A DNA stretch of 64,000 bases from Komagataella phaffii GS115 (Eukaryota; Ascomycota; Pichiomycetes; Pichiales; Pichiaceae): the NCBI RefSeq assembly GCF_000027005.1, contig NC_012963.1, forward strand, positions 806,001 to 870,000, read 5' to 3'. Each line of letters starts with the position of its first letter. The stretch's first letter is position 1. The translations under genes were made by a program, and so were the position numbers. The notes beneath the pieces were generated by a model. The model made no database searches. It worked only from the letters and a program-made list of their open reading frames with translations, and was not told where the DNA came from. Positions 28,752 to 38,396 of this stretch are shown in pieces.

Positions 28752-29702
28752 ATGCCAACAATCCCAGCATATAAAACGGTAAATACGACTAAATTCACCC
28801 GATTAGTTAATCAGATAGGAAAGAATATAAGCAAAAGTCCCTTGATGGATTCTGCAAGTCCCCAGCCTAGTGAATTGAACGTTCGTCCGGTGAAAGTCGT
28901 CAAACCTCTAGTAGTTTCATTTGATGCCTATGATACCATCTACGAGCCAGTGGCACCGGTGCACCAACAATACCATGCAATAGTTACGAGATACAAAGGC
29001 AATTGGCCGAGTGAGGAGGAGATTTCTACCAGATACAGACAGCACTACTCTCAATTGTGTCAGGAGTATCCCAATTACGGTAAATCAGCTGGTTGGCCTA
29101 TTGAGATATTCTGGAAAACGCTTTTGAATAGAGTGTTTTACGATGGAGAGCCTACAATCATGGACGCGGTCGTATCTGAGATTGCCTCTCATTTCTCCTC
29201 TCATGCAGCTTACCACGTATTTGAAGATGTCGAGCCTCTCCTACAAGCATTGGCTAAGAATGGGGTAATACCGGCCGTGGCCAGCAACGCAGATGAACAG
29301 GTGACCCACCTGGTGTTGCACACGTTCGGACTGATCGATTATTTCGGCAAAGAGAACATATTTTTGAGCTATCACCTAGAGCTTTCTAAACCCGATCCAG
29401 CATTTTTCGAAAAGATAGGCACAAAGCTACTGGAGCTGAAAAATGGAGAACATTCATTGAAAGGCTTGAGCAAGGCCGAGATAAAAGACCATTGGTGGCA
29501 TGTAGGAGACGATTATAAGAAGGATGTTTTATGTTCACAACGTGCTGGTATTAGGAGTGTTTTGTTAGACAGAAAGGGCCAATATGGGTTCCTTAAAGAA
29601 GGAGAAGACAGCGTGATAGTTCACGATCGGTTCATAGTGGCTCGGTCATTGTTGGCGTTGATAGATTTATTTGGCATGAATGAATCTGGTAAGGGAGCTT
29701 AG
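28752..29702 (+). CDS. DPI35: HAD-superfamily hydrolase, HDHD3/Dpi35-like
   Basis: The ATG at 28752 gives 316 residues; the open frame begins upstream at a TTG. The first 35 residues are basic and free of acidic residues, which could be a mitochondrial presequence; the next Met (28845) would remove it. HAD motifs are in order: VSFDAYDT (motif I, D58; DxY in place of DxD as in HDHD3-type proteins), SNAD (motif II), SKPDPAFF (motif III lysine) and HVGDDYKKD (motif IV). S. cerevisiae YMR130W/Dpi35 has the same layout. The substrate is unknown. The symbol is tentative. Confidence 0.75.
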   Translation: MPTIPAYKTVNTTKFTRLVNQIGKNISKSPLMDSASPQPSELNVRPVKVVKPLVVSFDAYDTIYEPVAPVHQQYHAIVTRYKGNWPSEEEISTRYRQHYSQLCQEYPNYGKSAGWPIEIFWKTLLNRVFYDGEPTIMDAVVSEIASHFSSHAAYHVFEDVEPLLQALAKNGVIPAVASNADEQVTHLVLHTFGLIDYFGKENIFLSYHLELSKPDPAFFEKIGTKLLELKNGEHSLKGLSKAEIKDHWWHVGDDYKKDVLCSQRAGIRSVLLDRKGQYGFLKEGEDSVIVHDRFIVARSLLALIDLFGMNESGKGA

Positions 29703-30041
29703 GAGCTCTGGGACGAATTAAGAGGTATCTACGCATTTGGAGTCATAGCATAGGGAACGTTTAGGACCGGATTCGGATTTAGGTAGACTAATTCAAGTAA
29801 GATTCTTACAATTTTGATGTGTCTGCGGGAAAGAGTTTTTATTCCACCTAACGACGAAATATGGCACAGCCTGCCTGCCTTCTCTTGCACTACGCACCAG
29901 CGTTTGCTGTGTCTCTTGGCAAGCACCACTATATTCTCCTTGCAACTTTTCGACTCCGCCAAACTCCTCTGAAACACCAAACATCTCGCGAATTCACTTC
30001 ACTTACTTTCTTCTCCAAGACCCTACTTCTATAAATAAACT
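29703..30041. promoter_or_regulatory. Promoter region of the DCW1/DFG5 gene
   Basis: A 339-bp gap between two plus-strand genes. Open frames on the minus strand begin only with TTG. Nothing further was identified. Confidence 0.4.
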
Positions 30042-31370
30042 ATGTGGATCTTGTGGCTTTTGACGACAGTCTCAGCTCTATCGCTGGACGTTGACTCTAA
30101 GGACTCCATCTGCGAGGCCACTACACATATTATAAATGGTATGATGGACTACTATGAAGGAACGAGGTATGGAGGTACTGTGGGAATGTTCCAGACACCA
30201 TATTACTGGTGGCAGGCGGGTGAAGCATTTGGAGGAATGATCGAAAACTGGTTCATGTGTGACAACAACACGTACGAAGAGATCATTTATGATGCTCTAC
30301 TGCACCAAACAGGTGACAACTTTAACTATATCCCTGCCAATCAATCCACCACTGAAGGAAATGATGATCAGGGTTTCTGGGGATTTGCAGCAATGGGTGC
30401 CGCTGAGAGAAACTTTACTGATCCCCCAGAAGATTATCCAAGTTGGGTTGCGCTGACTCAAGCAGTCTACAACACAATGTGGGCTCGTTGGGATAATGCC
30501 ACCTGTTCTGGAGGTTTACGTTGGCAAATTTTCACGTGGAATTCAGGCTACGATTACAAGAATACTATCAGTAATGGGTGTCTTTTGCACATTGCCGCGC
30601 GTCTGGCCAGGTTTACTCAAAATGAGACTTATGGCGAGACGGCGGAACAAGTCTGGCAATGGCTAGATGATGTTGGGTTTATCAACGACCAAGGTGGAAC
30701 ATATCTTATCTACGATGGTGCGAATATCGTAAGTGGAGAGTGTACTGATATTACAACTATCGAGTGGACCTATAACTACGGTGTCTTAATGGCTGGCTGT
30801 GCTTATATGTACGATTTCACCCATGATGAAGTGTGGCTAACTCGAACGACCACGTTGCTTTCTTCAATATCCATTTTCCTGAATGACAATGTCATTTATG
30901 AACAACAATGCCAGGCTGCTATGAATTGTAACAACGATCAGCGGTCTTTCAAGAGTATTTTCAGTCGATGCTTGGGCTACACGGCCAAGCTAGTACCCTC
31001 TTTGACCGACCAAATAATGACAATCCTGACAGCTTCGGCTGAAGGGGCTGCCAAATCGTGTTCTGGTGGTACTGATGGAGTTACCTGTGGTCTCAATTGG
31101 AATATAGGTGCTTATGATAACATGTATGGGCTAGGTGAGCAGATGAGTGCTTTGGAGGTAATTACACAGTTATTGGTGCTTGATTCCCCGGCTCCTTACT
31201 CGCAGAACGAGTCGTCGTCTAAGAGTGACCCTGAAGCTGGAATAGGGTCTTCCACCCGAATTAATATGAATGATTTGGACATCACAGGAAAGGATAAAGC
31301 TGGTGCTGCTATCTTGACAGTGTTGGTACTCGGCGTTTTCATTGGAGGTCTGGTATGGATAGTGCTCTAG
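30042..31370 (+). CDS. DCW1: Dcw1/Dfg5 GPI-anchored GH76 cell-wall enzyme
   Basis: The 442-residue protein has a signal peptide (about 1-14), a glycoside hydrolase family 76 domain and a hydrophobic C-terminal GPI signal (AAILTVLVLGVFIGG). The catalytic Asp pair is in EGNDDQGFWG (D108, D109). Other family signatures are YYWWQAGEAFGGMIENW near 54 and CSGGLRWQIF near 165. Dfg5 and Dcw1 act at the cell surface and are thought to transfer GPI-linked mannoproteins onto wall glucan. DFG5 is an equally possible name. It ends 6 bp before the convergent TCO89 stop codon. Confidence 0.93.
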   Translation: MWILWLLTTVSALSLDVDSKDSICEATTHIINGMMDYYEGTRYGGTVGMFQTPYYWWQAGEAFGGMIENWFMCDNNTYEEIIYDALLHQTGDNFNYIPANQSTTEGNDDQGFWGFAAMGAAERNFTDPPEDYPSWVALTQAVYNTMWARWDNATCSGGLRWQIFTWNSGYDYKNTISNGCLLHIAARLARFTQNETYGETAEQVWQWLDDVGFINDQGGTYLIYDGANIVSGECTDITTIEWTYNYGVLMAGCAYMYDFTHDEVWLTRTTTLLSSISIFLNDNVIYEQQCQAAMNCNNDQRSFKSIFSRCLGYTAKLVPSLTDQIMTILTASAEGAAKSCSGGTDGVTCGLNWNIGAYDNMYGLGEQMSALEVITQLLVLDSPAPYSQNESSSKSDPEAGIGSSTRINMNDLDITGKDKAGAAILTVLVLGVFIGGLVWIVL

Positions 31371-31376
31371 AAGCTC

Positions 31377-32339
31377 TTACTTCACCTCTTCATTCCATAT
31401 TTGGGCTTTGATAGCTTCTGCCTTCGCTTGTATTTCCTTTACTGAGATAGTGGAAGGCCGGTTTTGTATATCCTTTGGCACTTTATTTGCCGCGTCTAAT
31501 CTTTTCAACGATTCAGCTACCGGATTTACGTACCTTCGAACGTTTAAATACTCCTTGGAATATCGTTCAAATTCAGTACGAAACTGGGATGTAGAAAAGA
31601 AACCATTCGTCTGTGGTTGTTTAACTGGCATTTTAACGTCTCTAAGCGAACTTTCTCTTTGTAACCATAATTTCTGTTGGGTTCGTGTGTCTTCGTAGCC
31701 TGTACCAGCAATGTGGACATTCGAAGGGTTGAATATTAGACTTGCATTTCTCGAGGGAGTATCCTGTGTATTTTGCGGAGCAGATGTGACTAATGGAGGA
31801 CCCTGAGGGCTTGTTGTTCTGAATTCACCCATTGTCTGGGCCAATAATTGAGAGGGTATACTTATCAATGACCCTCGCAACGAGGCAACTGGAGCTATGC
31901 TTCTCTCTATGCCAGTTGACTGTGATAGCAGGACGTCCCCTCCATATAATCTAGGCAGACTGTCTTCTAATGTTGCCCCTGAGTTGCTTTCTACAACCTT
32001 GACATCATCGTCAAATTCTTCTACTTCTTCTTCACTTAGCTCTGGACTTCTAGTCTCATTTTTTGTGAGAGATTTCAAAGCCATTCTGTCCAATATGCCG
32101 TCCGTACTTTTCGACCTGTTAAAGTCAGGCCTTATCGTGTGGTCTAACGCGTTTACGGCCTCATATGAAGTGATTCGGGGCAGTTTATTCAGGTTTTTGC
32201 CATGAGAGCCATTCCTTACGAGTTTTTTCCCACCTCCAGCTGTAAACTGGGTCTTTTTTGGTGTGCCATGCCGCTTCTTGTCATGAATGGAATTTAGTGA
32301 TCTCCCTCGTTGAACTGGCGGAGGATTTGTGGGCGACAT
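31377..32339 (-). CDS. TCO89: TORC1 subunit Tco89, short form
   Basis: The 320-residue protein matches the conserved islands of S. cerevisiae Tco89 (799 residues) in order: a basic N-terminus, SKSTDGILDRMALKSLTK, LLSQSTGIERS, RTQQKLWLQRESSLRD and FERYSKEYLNVRRY followed by NPVAESL. Tco89 is a subunit of TOR complex 1 at the vacuole. The long low-complexity spacers of the S. cerevisiae protein are missing here. The position agrees with the conserved block including CTI6, PPQ1, CBC2 and RTT10. It is divergent from the Gcr1_C-domain gene across 239 bp. Confidence 0.88.
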   Translation of the reverse strand: MSPTNPPPVQRGRSLNSIHDKKRHGTPKKTQFTAGGGKKLVRNGSHGKNLNKLPRITSYEAVNALDHTIRPDFNRSKSTDGILDRMALKSLTKNETRSPELSEEEVEEFDDDVKVVESNSGATLEDSLPRLYGGDVLLSQSTGIERSIAPVASLRGSLISIPSQLLAQTMGEFRTTSPQGPPLVTSAPQNTQDTPSRNASLIFNPSNVHIAGTGYEDTRTQQKLWLQRESSLRDVKMPVKQPQTNGFFSTSQFRTEFERYSKEYLNVRRYVNPVAESLKRLDAANKVPKDIQNRPSTISVKEIQAKAEAIKAQIWNEEVK

Positions 32340-32578
32340 CCTCGGCAGAACGGGGGGAAATGTGGATCTAGAAAGAGAGATTTTCTTTGTGAAATAAATC
32401 GGACAGAAGAGAAACGTTTTGAAATATAAGGAAGTGTTCGCGAAGATCTTGATAGTGGGGGGAGAGCATCAAGATAGTGGGGAAAGTTTAAACTAATATC
32501 TACCAGTGGTCTTCCCTGCAAGGTTTTCTTCTAATCCGCTGCCTACTAAGGGACTAAAATTGATGGCCTGAGCAGTCC

Positions 32579-33787
32579 ATGAATGCATCTAGTATCCAAA
32601 GAAAAAACCCATACCAAAGCAAACAAACAGCCTATTTAAATTGGTGTCACAATGAGGGGAAGAAATTCATTCCAGGTCCGCCCAAATTGCGTGAGATCGT
32701 TACGCCAAAGAGACTCTTCCTGTTCCTGAAAACTCATATTGAACCCGCCAAAGTACGAGAAATCCCCCTCTCGTTTGCATCCTTCGATGCATATGTGAGC
32801 GCTATCGTAGACTTATATCATAGGCAACGTACTGAGTTCAAAGTTAGACCTGTATTAGACGATCCAAACGAGCCTGATGCGGATTGGGTGACACCAAGAG
32901 ACGACAGAGTTAAAGAGTATTTGAAGCAGATCAAGAAAGAGAGACAGAACGTACATCGCGTGACTCAATCGCATGAGATGGCCCAAGAAAGAACGGTTAC
33001 CCCAACATCAACTAACTCTTCAAATATGCTGATACCCACTACGTTCACAGGAAACAGCGACCCATCCCTGCTGTCAAATGAATTCGGTGGAATTGAGCCC
33101 CCTACAGGGTATTCGATTGTGTCTAGCCAAGGATTGAGGGGTTCCTCCAGCAGTACATCTTCTTCTGGAACCGATATTTCATATCTCAACCAGCAATTAG
33201 CTAAAACAAATGATAAGGTTAACAGATTATCCATGGATGTTCAACAGTTAAAAGAATTGCTGACTAATACCAACAACAAGGTGACACAGATCGTGGAAAT
33301 GCTCACTTTAGTGTCTAAAGCAGGACAAGTTGGAGCTCACCGAACACCTTCGCAATCTGAGCCAGTCTCTAATTCAATGGAACCTCCACAACCTGCAAAC
33401 GGTCAATATGGCATTGCTCCAGTATCTGTTCCGTTCTCCAACCCCACTGGAGCTCCTCCTGCTCCAACAACAACTGTAATACCTGAAATTATTCTCAATA
33501 ACAAAGCAAAAACAATCTCTGCCATCTGGCGGGAGTACAAGATTGGATACAAAGGACAACCTTCTTTAGCAGAAATGGAACGGAAATATGGTACTAGCTG
33601 GCGTCGTGGACGTATCAGGAAAACTGTGCAGAGAAGGAGAAGGATAGCACAGGCTATAGAGACCTATATCAACCAGGGGCTTACAGAAGAAGAAGCGCTT
33701 TTTCGGTTGGAGAAGTACCGACAAGAAAGGTCAAAGAGCCTTTTTTGGCTCTATTCCAATGTTCCAGAAAATTCTTATGACTTGTAG
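32579..33787 (+). CDS. Gcr1_C-domain DNA-binding transcription factor
   Basis: The 402-residue protein has three parts. Residues about 8-85 (KNPYQSKQTAYLNWC ...) are a helical domain resembling the N-terminal DNA-binding segments of tyrosine-recombinase-like proteins. Residues about 200-240 are a coiled coil (DISYLNQQLAKTNDKVNRL) likely for dimerisation. Residues about 312-380 (TISAIWREYKIGY, PSLAEMERKYGTSWRRG, then RRRRIAQAIETYI) are a Gcr1_C DNA-binding domain, as in S. cerevisiae Gcr1, Hot1 and Msn1. Candidate roles are glycolytic or stress gene control; I cannot tell which paralogue this is. A two-codon uORF precedes it. Confidence 0.8.
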   Translation: MNASSIQRKNPYQSKQTAYLNWCHNEGKKFIPGPPKLREIVTPKRLFLFLKTHIEPAKVREIPLSFASFDAYVSAIVDLYHRQRTEFKVRPVLDDPNEPDADWVTPRDDRVKEYLKQIKKERQNVHRVTQSHEMAQERTVTPTSTNSSNMLIPTTFTGNSDPSLLSNEFGGIEPPTGYSIVSSQGLRGSSSSTSSSGTDISYLNQQLAKTNDKVNRLSMDVQQLKELLTNTNNKVTQIVEMLTLVSKAGQVGAHRTPSQSEPVSNSMEPPQPANGQYGIAPVSVPFSNPTGAPPAPTTTVIPEIILNNKAKTISAIWREYKIGYKGQPSLAEMERKYGTSWRRGRIRKTVQRRRRIAQAIETYINQGLTEEEALFRLEKYRQERSKSLFWLYSNVPENSYDL

Positions 33788-33978
33788 AGAAGTTATGTGC
33801 TTCTGATGTTATCTGGAGATGGCATCTCTCGCAAAGTATTCGCAAAGTACCCTCTCTTATCAAGAAATGAACATTGCTCGAATTTTACTCCACTAGCCCC
33901 GTTGGATCTTCGCTAGACAATCAACATCTTCTCTAACAATCGGAGCCTTATAAACAGTTTCCGCCACTAACAACTAAC

Positions 33979-35685
33979 ATGGACTTGGTTAAGGTTGGAC
34001 AATCCTACGTGGATAAAATTGTCACAGACACAGGCATTAAGGTTCTTTTATTGGATGATATCACTTCTTCCATAATTTCCCTAGTGAGCACCCAATCAGA
34101 ATTGTTGAACCATCAGGTGTATTTGATCGACAAGTTGGAGAACGAGAATAGAGATACGATAAAGCAATTGGATTGTGTGTGTTTCCTATCAGTATCAGAA
34201 AAAACTATAAACTTGCTTGTTGAGGAATTAGGAGCTCCCAAATACAAATCCTACAAGCTCTACTTCAATAATGTAGTTCCCAACTCATTCTTAGAGAGGT
34301 TGGCGGAGAGGGACGATTTGGAAATGGTCGATAAGGTCATGGAATTGTTCCTAGATTACGACATTTTGAACAAGAACTTGTTTTCCTTCAAACAACTGAA
34401 TATTTTCAATTCAATTGATGCTTGGAATCAGCAACAGTTTCTCTTGACTTTAGCAAGCTTGAAATCACTCTGCTTCTCCTTGCAAACGAATCCTATAATC
34501 AGGTATGAATCTAATAGTCGAATGTGTTCTAAGCTAGCTTCCGATTTGTCATACGAATTTGGGCAAAGTTCTAAAATTATGGAAAAGTTCCCGGTGAATG
34601 ATATCCCTCCTGTCCTGTTAATTCTTGACCGAAAAAACGACCCAATCACTCCATTATTAAATCCTTGGACTTATCAATCTATGGTACACGAGCTTTTAGG
34701 AATTTTCAATAATACGGTGGATTTAACGGGAACTCCTTCTGATCTGCCCCCAGATCTAATCAAACTGGTATTGAATCCCTCTCAAGATCCATTTTATGCT
34801 CAGTCTCTATATTTGAATTTCGGAGACTTGTCCGATAGTATAAAAACATACGTAAACGAGTACAAAGAAAAAACCGTCAAACACAATTCTAATGAATTGA
34901 CAGATTTGAATGATATGAAACACTTTCTGGAATCTTTTCCAGAATTCAAAAAACTTTCAAACAACATTTCCAAACATATGGGCTTGATTACAGAATTAGA
35001 TAGAAAAATCAACGAAAATCACTTATGGCAAGTGAGTGAATTGGAACAATCCATAGCTGTTAATGACAATCATAATGCTGACCTTCAAGAACTAGAAAAG
35101 CTGTTGACATCTCAAGAGTTCAAGATTGCCAACAACTTAAAAGTTAAATTAGTATGTTTGTATGCCATACGATATGAACTTCATCCCAACAACCAGCTTC
35201 CAAAAATGTTGTCAATACTTTTACAGCAGGGGGTGCCAGAGTTTGAAATAAATACAGTCAACAGGATGTTGAAATACTCGGGAAGTACCAAACGATTGAA
35301 TGATGACTCTGAATCTTCGATATTTAACCAGGCAACAAATAATCTACTGCAGGGGTTCAAACAAAGTCATGAAAACGACAATATTTATATGCAGCATATT
35401 CCAAGGTTGGAAAGAGTTATCAGCAAGTTAGTGAAAAATAAGCTACCCACAGCGCATTATCCGACTTTAATCAATGATTTTTTGAAGAAGCAACGCCCTG
35501 TTTCTGATCTAAATGGAGCCAGGCTGCAAGATATTATTATTTTCTTTGTTGGTGGAGTCACTTATGAAGAGGCCCGAATAATTAACAATTTCAATCTGGT
35601 GAACAAGTCTACGAGGATAGTTATAGGGGGAACTACAGTACACAACACGAATAGTTTTATGACTCAAGTTCTAGAATTGGAGTAG
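33979..35685 (+). CDS. VPS45: Sec1/Munc18-family protein Vps45
   Basis: The 568-residue protein is collinear with S. cerevisiae Vps45 (577 residues). SM-family features include the opening DLVKVGQSYVDKIV with KVLLLDD, PVLLILDRKNDPITPLLNPWTYQSM near 210-235, and the closing FFVGGVTYEEARII with VIGGTTVHN. Vps45 binds the syntaxins Tlg2 and Pep12 to drive SNARE assembly at the trans-Golgi and endosomes. PAN2 and SPC105, its S. cerevisiae neighbours, are also in this window. It ends 30 bp from convergent CTI6. Confidence 0.95.
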   Translation: MDLVKVGQSYVDKIVTDTGIKVLLLDDITSSIISLVSTQSELLNHQVYLIDKLENENRDTIKQLDCVCFLSVSEKTINLLVEELGAPKYKSYKLYFNNVVPNSFLERLAERDDLEMVDKVMELFLDYDILNKNLFSFKQLNIFNSIDAWNQQQFLLTLASLKSLCFSLQTNPIIRYESNSRMCSKLASDLSYEFGQSSKIMEKFPVNDIPPVLLILDRKNDPITPLLNPWTYQSMVHELLGIFNNTVDLTGTPSDLPPDLIKLVLNPSQDPFYAQSLYLNFGDLSDSIKTYVNEYKEKTVKHNSNELTDLNDMKHFLESFPEFKKLSNNISKHMGLITELDRKINENHLWQVSELEQSIAVNDNHNADLQELEKLLTSQEFKIANNLKVKLVCLYAIRYELHPNNQLPKMLSILLQQGVPEFEINTVNRMLKYSGSTKRLNDDSESSIFNQATNNLLQGFKQSHENDNIYMQHIPRLERVISKLVKNKLPTAHYPTLINDFLKKQRPVSDLNGARLQDIIIFFVGGVTYEEARIINNFNLVNKSTRIVIGGTTVHNTNSFMTQVLELE

Positions 35686-35715
35686 ACACTTTAAATACAA
35701 CTTTTACTTTTTCAA

Positions 35716-36888
35716 TTATCCTGGTGCACCAAATCGTTGCTCCCATCGCAGTAGTTTTCTTGTAAGAGAGTCCATCATAGTGAGAGTGTTTTTCGATGAA
35801 GTAATGAGATTAGTCTCAATTTTCAATTTGAGAGCTGTATCTTCATCATCTGCATCGTCTTTCAAATGCTTGGTAAGCTGGGCCCTTTCATTCTCTTCAT
35901 TGGCCATTTCGATCTGTGTTCGTCCGATAAACTCTAAGATTCCGGCGATTCTTTTGCGCATTTCTATCATACTGATCTTGGAAGAATGCGTCTTTGGTTT
36001 GAACGGCTTTTCAGAATTCAACTGTAAGATTTTTTTATCTTCTTTTTTGCTTTCTTTAGAAGAAGATGAAGACGATGCAGATTTCAGCCTTTTACTCTTG
36101 AGCTCTTTTCCCTTTTTATTAGACACAACAGTGTCGTTCTTCCTCTTATTGGACGAAGGCTCACTTTCATCGCTAGTATGTTCCGTGCCATTGGAATTAG
36201 CAGTTCTTCTGGGTCTCTCCAATACCTCTATCGTCTCAGGTTTTACTCCGCTCTCTTTGGCACTCAACTCCAGGGCCTGCTGTAACTGTCTGGATTCTCT
36301 GACACTTAGCCTTGATCGAGCTTCCTCTTGTTTGACGCTTAGTTTCTCCTTTGCATCTTTTGAGTCCTTTGTTTCCTTACTCTCTTTACTATGCTTGCCA
36401 TCTTTGGAGCCCTTGACATCTCTGTTTTTCTTTATCTCTTTGGCATCCTTCGTGTCTTTCGTTTCGATTTGATCCCTTGAGTCACTTTCCTCCGGAGCAC
36501 TCTGGTTAGCAGGCTCAGTTTCCTTCAGGCTTTCGGGCGGATCGTCTTCGACTTTGACTTCTCCATTGACGGGTATATACAATGACTTCGTTCCATGTTC
36601 TATCAATGCATGCAATTCAGGTTTACATTGCTCGCACCAATACTTTTCAGGTGAATCAGCAGTATCTTTGATGCCTACACAGTAGCCATGTTGCCACACT
36701 GAACAGTTTTCACACTGAATGAAGAACCCAGTGTCGACGCTGGAATCATCGGTGTTGAGCTCTTCGTTACCGCATATACAACGGGTAACTTCCTCGTCCA
36801 GATCCTCGTCAATGTCCAGGTCTTCTTGATCAGGACTTTTTTTCAAACTGTAGTCCTGTGATCGTCCTCGTGTCCTTCGGAGAGGCAT
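35716..36888 (-). CDS. CTI6: PHD-finger protein Cti6 (Rpd3L complex)
   Basis: The 390-residue protein has an N-terminal PHD finger with all ligands: C37, C39, C59, C62, H67, C70, C85 and C88 (RCICGNEEL, CENCSVWQHGYCVG, WCEQCKPE). This matches S. cerevisiae Cti6 (506 residues). A highly charged Lys/Glu/Asp/Ser region follows (about 120-300, with KDTKDAKE-type runs), then a C-terminal helical segment (ISMIEMRKRIAGILEFIG). Cti6 belongs to the large Rpd3 histone deacetylase complex and its PHD finger reads H3K4 methylation. It is in the conserved block with TCO89 and CBC2. Confidence 0.9.
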   Translation of the reverse strand: MPLRRTRGRSQDYSLKKSPDQEDLDIDEDLDEEVTRCICGNEELNTDDSSVDTGFFIQCENCSVWQHGYCVGIKDTADSPEKYWCEQCKPELHALIEHGTKSLYIPVNGEVKVEDDPPESLKETEPANQSAPEESDSRDQIETKDTKDAKEIKKNRDVKGSKDGKHSKESKETKDSKDAKEKLSVKQEEARSRLSVRESRQLQQALELSAKESGVKPETIEVLERPRRTANSNGTEHTSDESEPSSNKRKNDTVVSNKKGKELKSKRLKSASSSSSSKESKKEDKKILQLNSEKPFKPKTHSSKISMIEMRKRIAGILEFIGRTQIEMANEENERAQLTKHLKDDADDEDTALKLKIETNLITSSKNTLTMMDSLTRKLLRWEQRFGAPG

Positions 36889-37050
36889 CTGTTATTCAAA
36901 TCCAGGTTTATATGGATAGATAAGAAAATAATCAGGTAAGGAAGGAGAGTGAATGAGCAGAGTGAGAATAAAGGCGCGAAGGAGCATTTAGCAAAATGTG
37001 TGCTGTCAGGGCGACCCGAGCCCAATATAGATCTCAGCTATTTCCCTGAA

Positions 37051-38325
37051 ATGGGGGAAATGGAGTTATCGTTGGACGTGGAGTATCCAAACAACTTAGT
37101 GGAGATTGGCCAATCGTCGATTGATGGTGGAGGCTCGGGAATATTCGTGAATCTGGAAAAATTACGTCAATTACCTCCGTCAAAGACGTATAGTCTCATC
37201 GTTGTAAAGAGATCATCCACCATTTCATTGGAGGAATGCCAAAGGGTTCTCCAATCACTATCAGAAACCTCCAAGTCTAGTGAAATAATTCGCCATTGCC
37301 TTCTTTTTGTTCACCAGCATCTCGGCGATCAGCTCACAGAAACCTTGATCGTCTTTTTTTACGTTGTAGGATACCATTGTATCATTGAGCTCGGACTGGA
37401 TGTCCCTCAAATTAGCAAGTTCAAGTCTTATCTGCAGGTTCTACTGAACACTGAAGTTAATTCCATCCAGAAAGATTCGTTGGAGGAGTTAAATGCTATC
37501 GAGCCATACATGTCGAGAGATTTTTTGTTTCAAGTAAATTTAAAAGCATTGAAAAGTGACTATGCTATTTATGAACTTTTCATTGAATCTGTTGAAAAGT
37601 ATGGTATCACCCAAGACAAGCTGTCTATAGAACAATTTCTCCAATTCAAAGCTGCTGTTAAATCTAGGACCTTGGAAATTCCCGGGAAAGTTTTAGATGA
37701 CGATCAATTTTCAATCTCAATTACTATGGTTCCCATACTGGACTATATCAACCACAGCAACAGTTTAACTAACTCATTCTTCGATGTCAACGAAGACAAC
37801 GATATTGTTTTGAAATTTGAGTACTCTTCCGAGGCTTTTGATGGTCAATCAAGCCAAGAATTGTTCATCTCTTACTTGCCGTTAGAGGATGTTGGAAAAT
37901 TGTTTTTCAATAGTGGATTCATCCCCACCGATGACGGTTATAAGATAATTCAATTTCCTATCAACGAGATAGATCGCCAACTTTTGATCGAAAACGAACT
38001 GCCAACCTCCTACATTTTTCTTCTACAAATCAAGGATAACGAAATAGTACAAGTAACCTTTCCTTTTGATCATCTGATGAAAGAAGTCACCAACTCCGAT
38101 CTAACCACTTATCATGCTATTGTCGCTCAAGATTGTACCAAAGCATTGGAGAAACTTCCCTCTAATGTCAAGGGAAACATCTCTGCTTACGTTTCATTCA
38201 TACGCAAGGTTCTTCAATTTGTATCCAGGCAGAAACCAGAAACTTTCAGCCAATTCACAGGTCCTAGAGATGAATCGCTAATACAAGAGCTATGCTCCTT
38301 GATATGGCCATCGACCAATATATAA
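37051..38325 (+). CDS. SET-domain protein, probable protein lysine methyltransferase
   Basis: The frame is open from a GTG at 36949, but the first in-frame ATG is at 37051 (MGEMELSLDVEY), giving 424 residues. The N-terminal GGGSGIFVN corresponds to the start of a RuBisCO-LSMT-type SET domain. VPILDYINHSN near residue 227 is the NHS cofactor motif, and LFISYLPLEDVGKLFFNSGF fits the closing SET tyrosine region and the start of the substrate-binding domain. The family in yeast includes Rkm1-4, Efm1 and Ctm1, which methylate ribosomal proteins, elongation factors or cytochrome c. I cannot choose among them. Confidence 0.78.
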   Translation: MGEMELSLDVEYPNNLVEIGQSSIDGGGSGIFVNLEKLRQLPPSKTYSLIVVKRSSTISLEECQRVLQSLSETSKSSEIIRHCLLFVHQHLGDQLTETLIVFFYVVGYHCIIELGLDVPQISKFKSYLQVLLNTEVNSIQKDSLEELNAIEPYMSRDFLFQVNLKALKSDYAIYELFIESVEKYGITQDKLSIEQFLQFKAAVKSRTLEIPGKVLDDDQFSISITMVPILDYINHSNSLTNSFFDVNEDNDIVLKFEYSSEAFDGQSSQELFISYLPLEDVGKLFFNSGFIPTDDGYKIIQFPINEIDRQLLIENELPTSYIFLLQIKDNEIVQVTFPFDHLMKEVTNSDLTTYHAIVAQDCTKALEKLPSNVKGNISAYVSFIRKVLQFVSRQKPETFSQFTGPRDESLIQELCSLIWPSTNI

Positions 38326-38396
38326 TAAATCCAACCGTTTCATAAAAGATAAAAAGAAATATACTATAAAAAGAGAAAACGCATGGAACCGACAAG

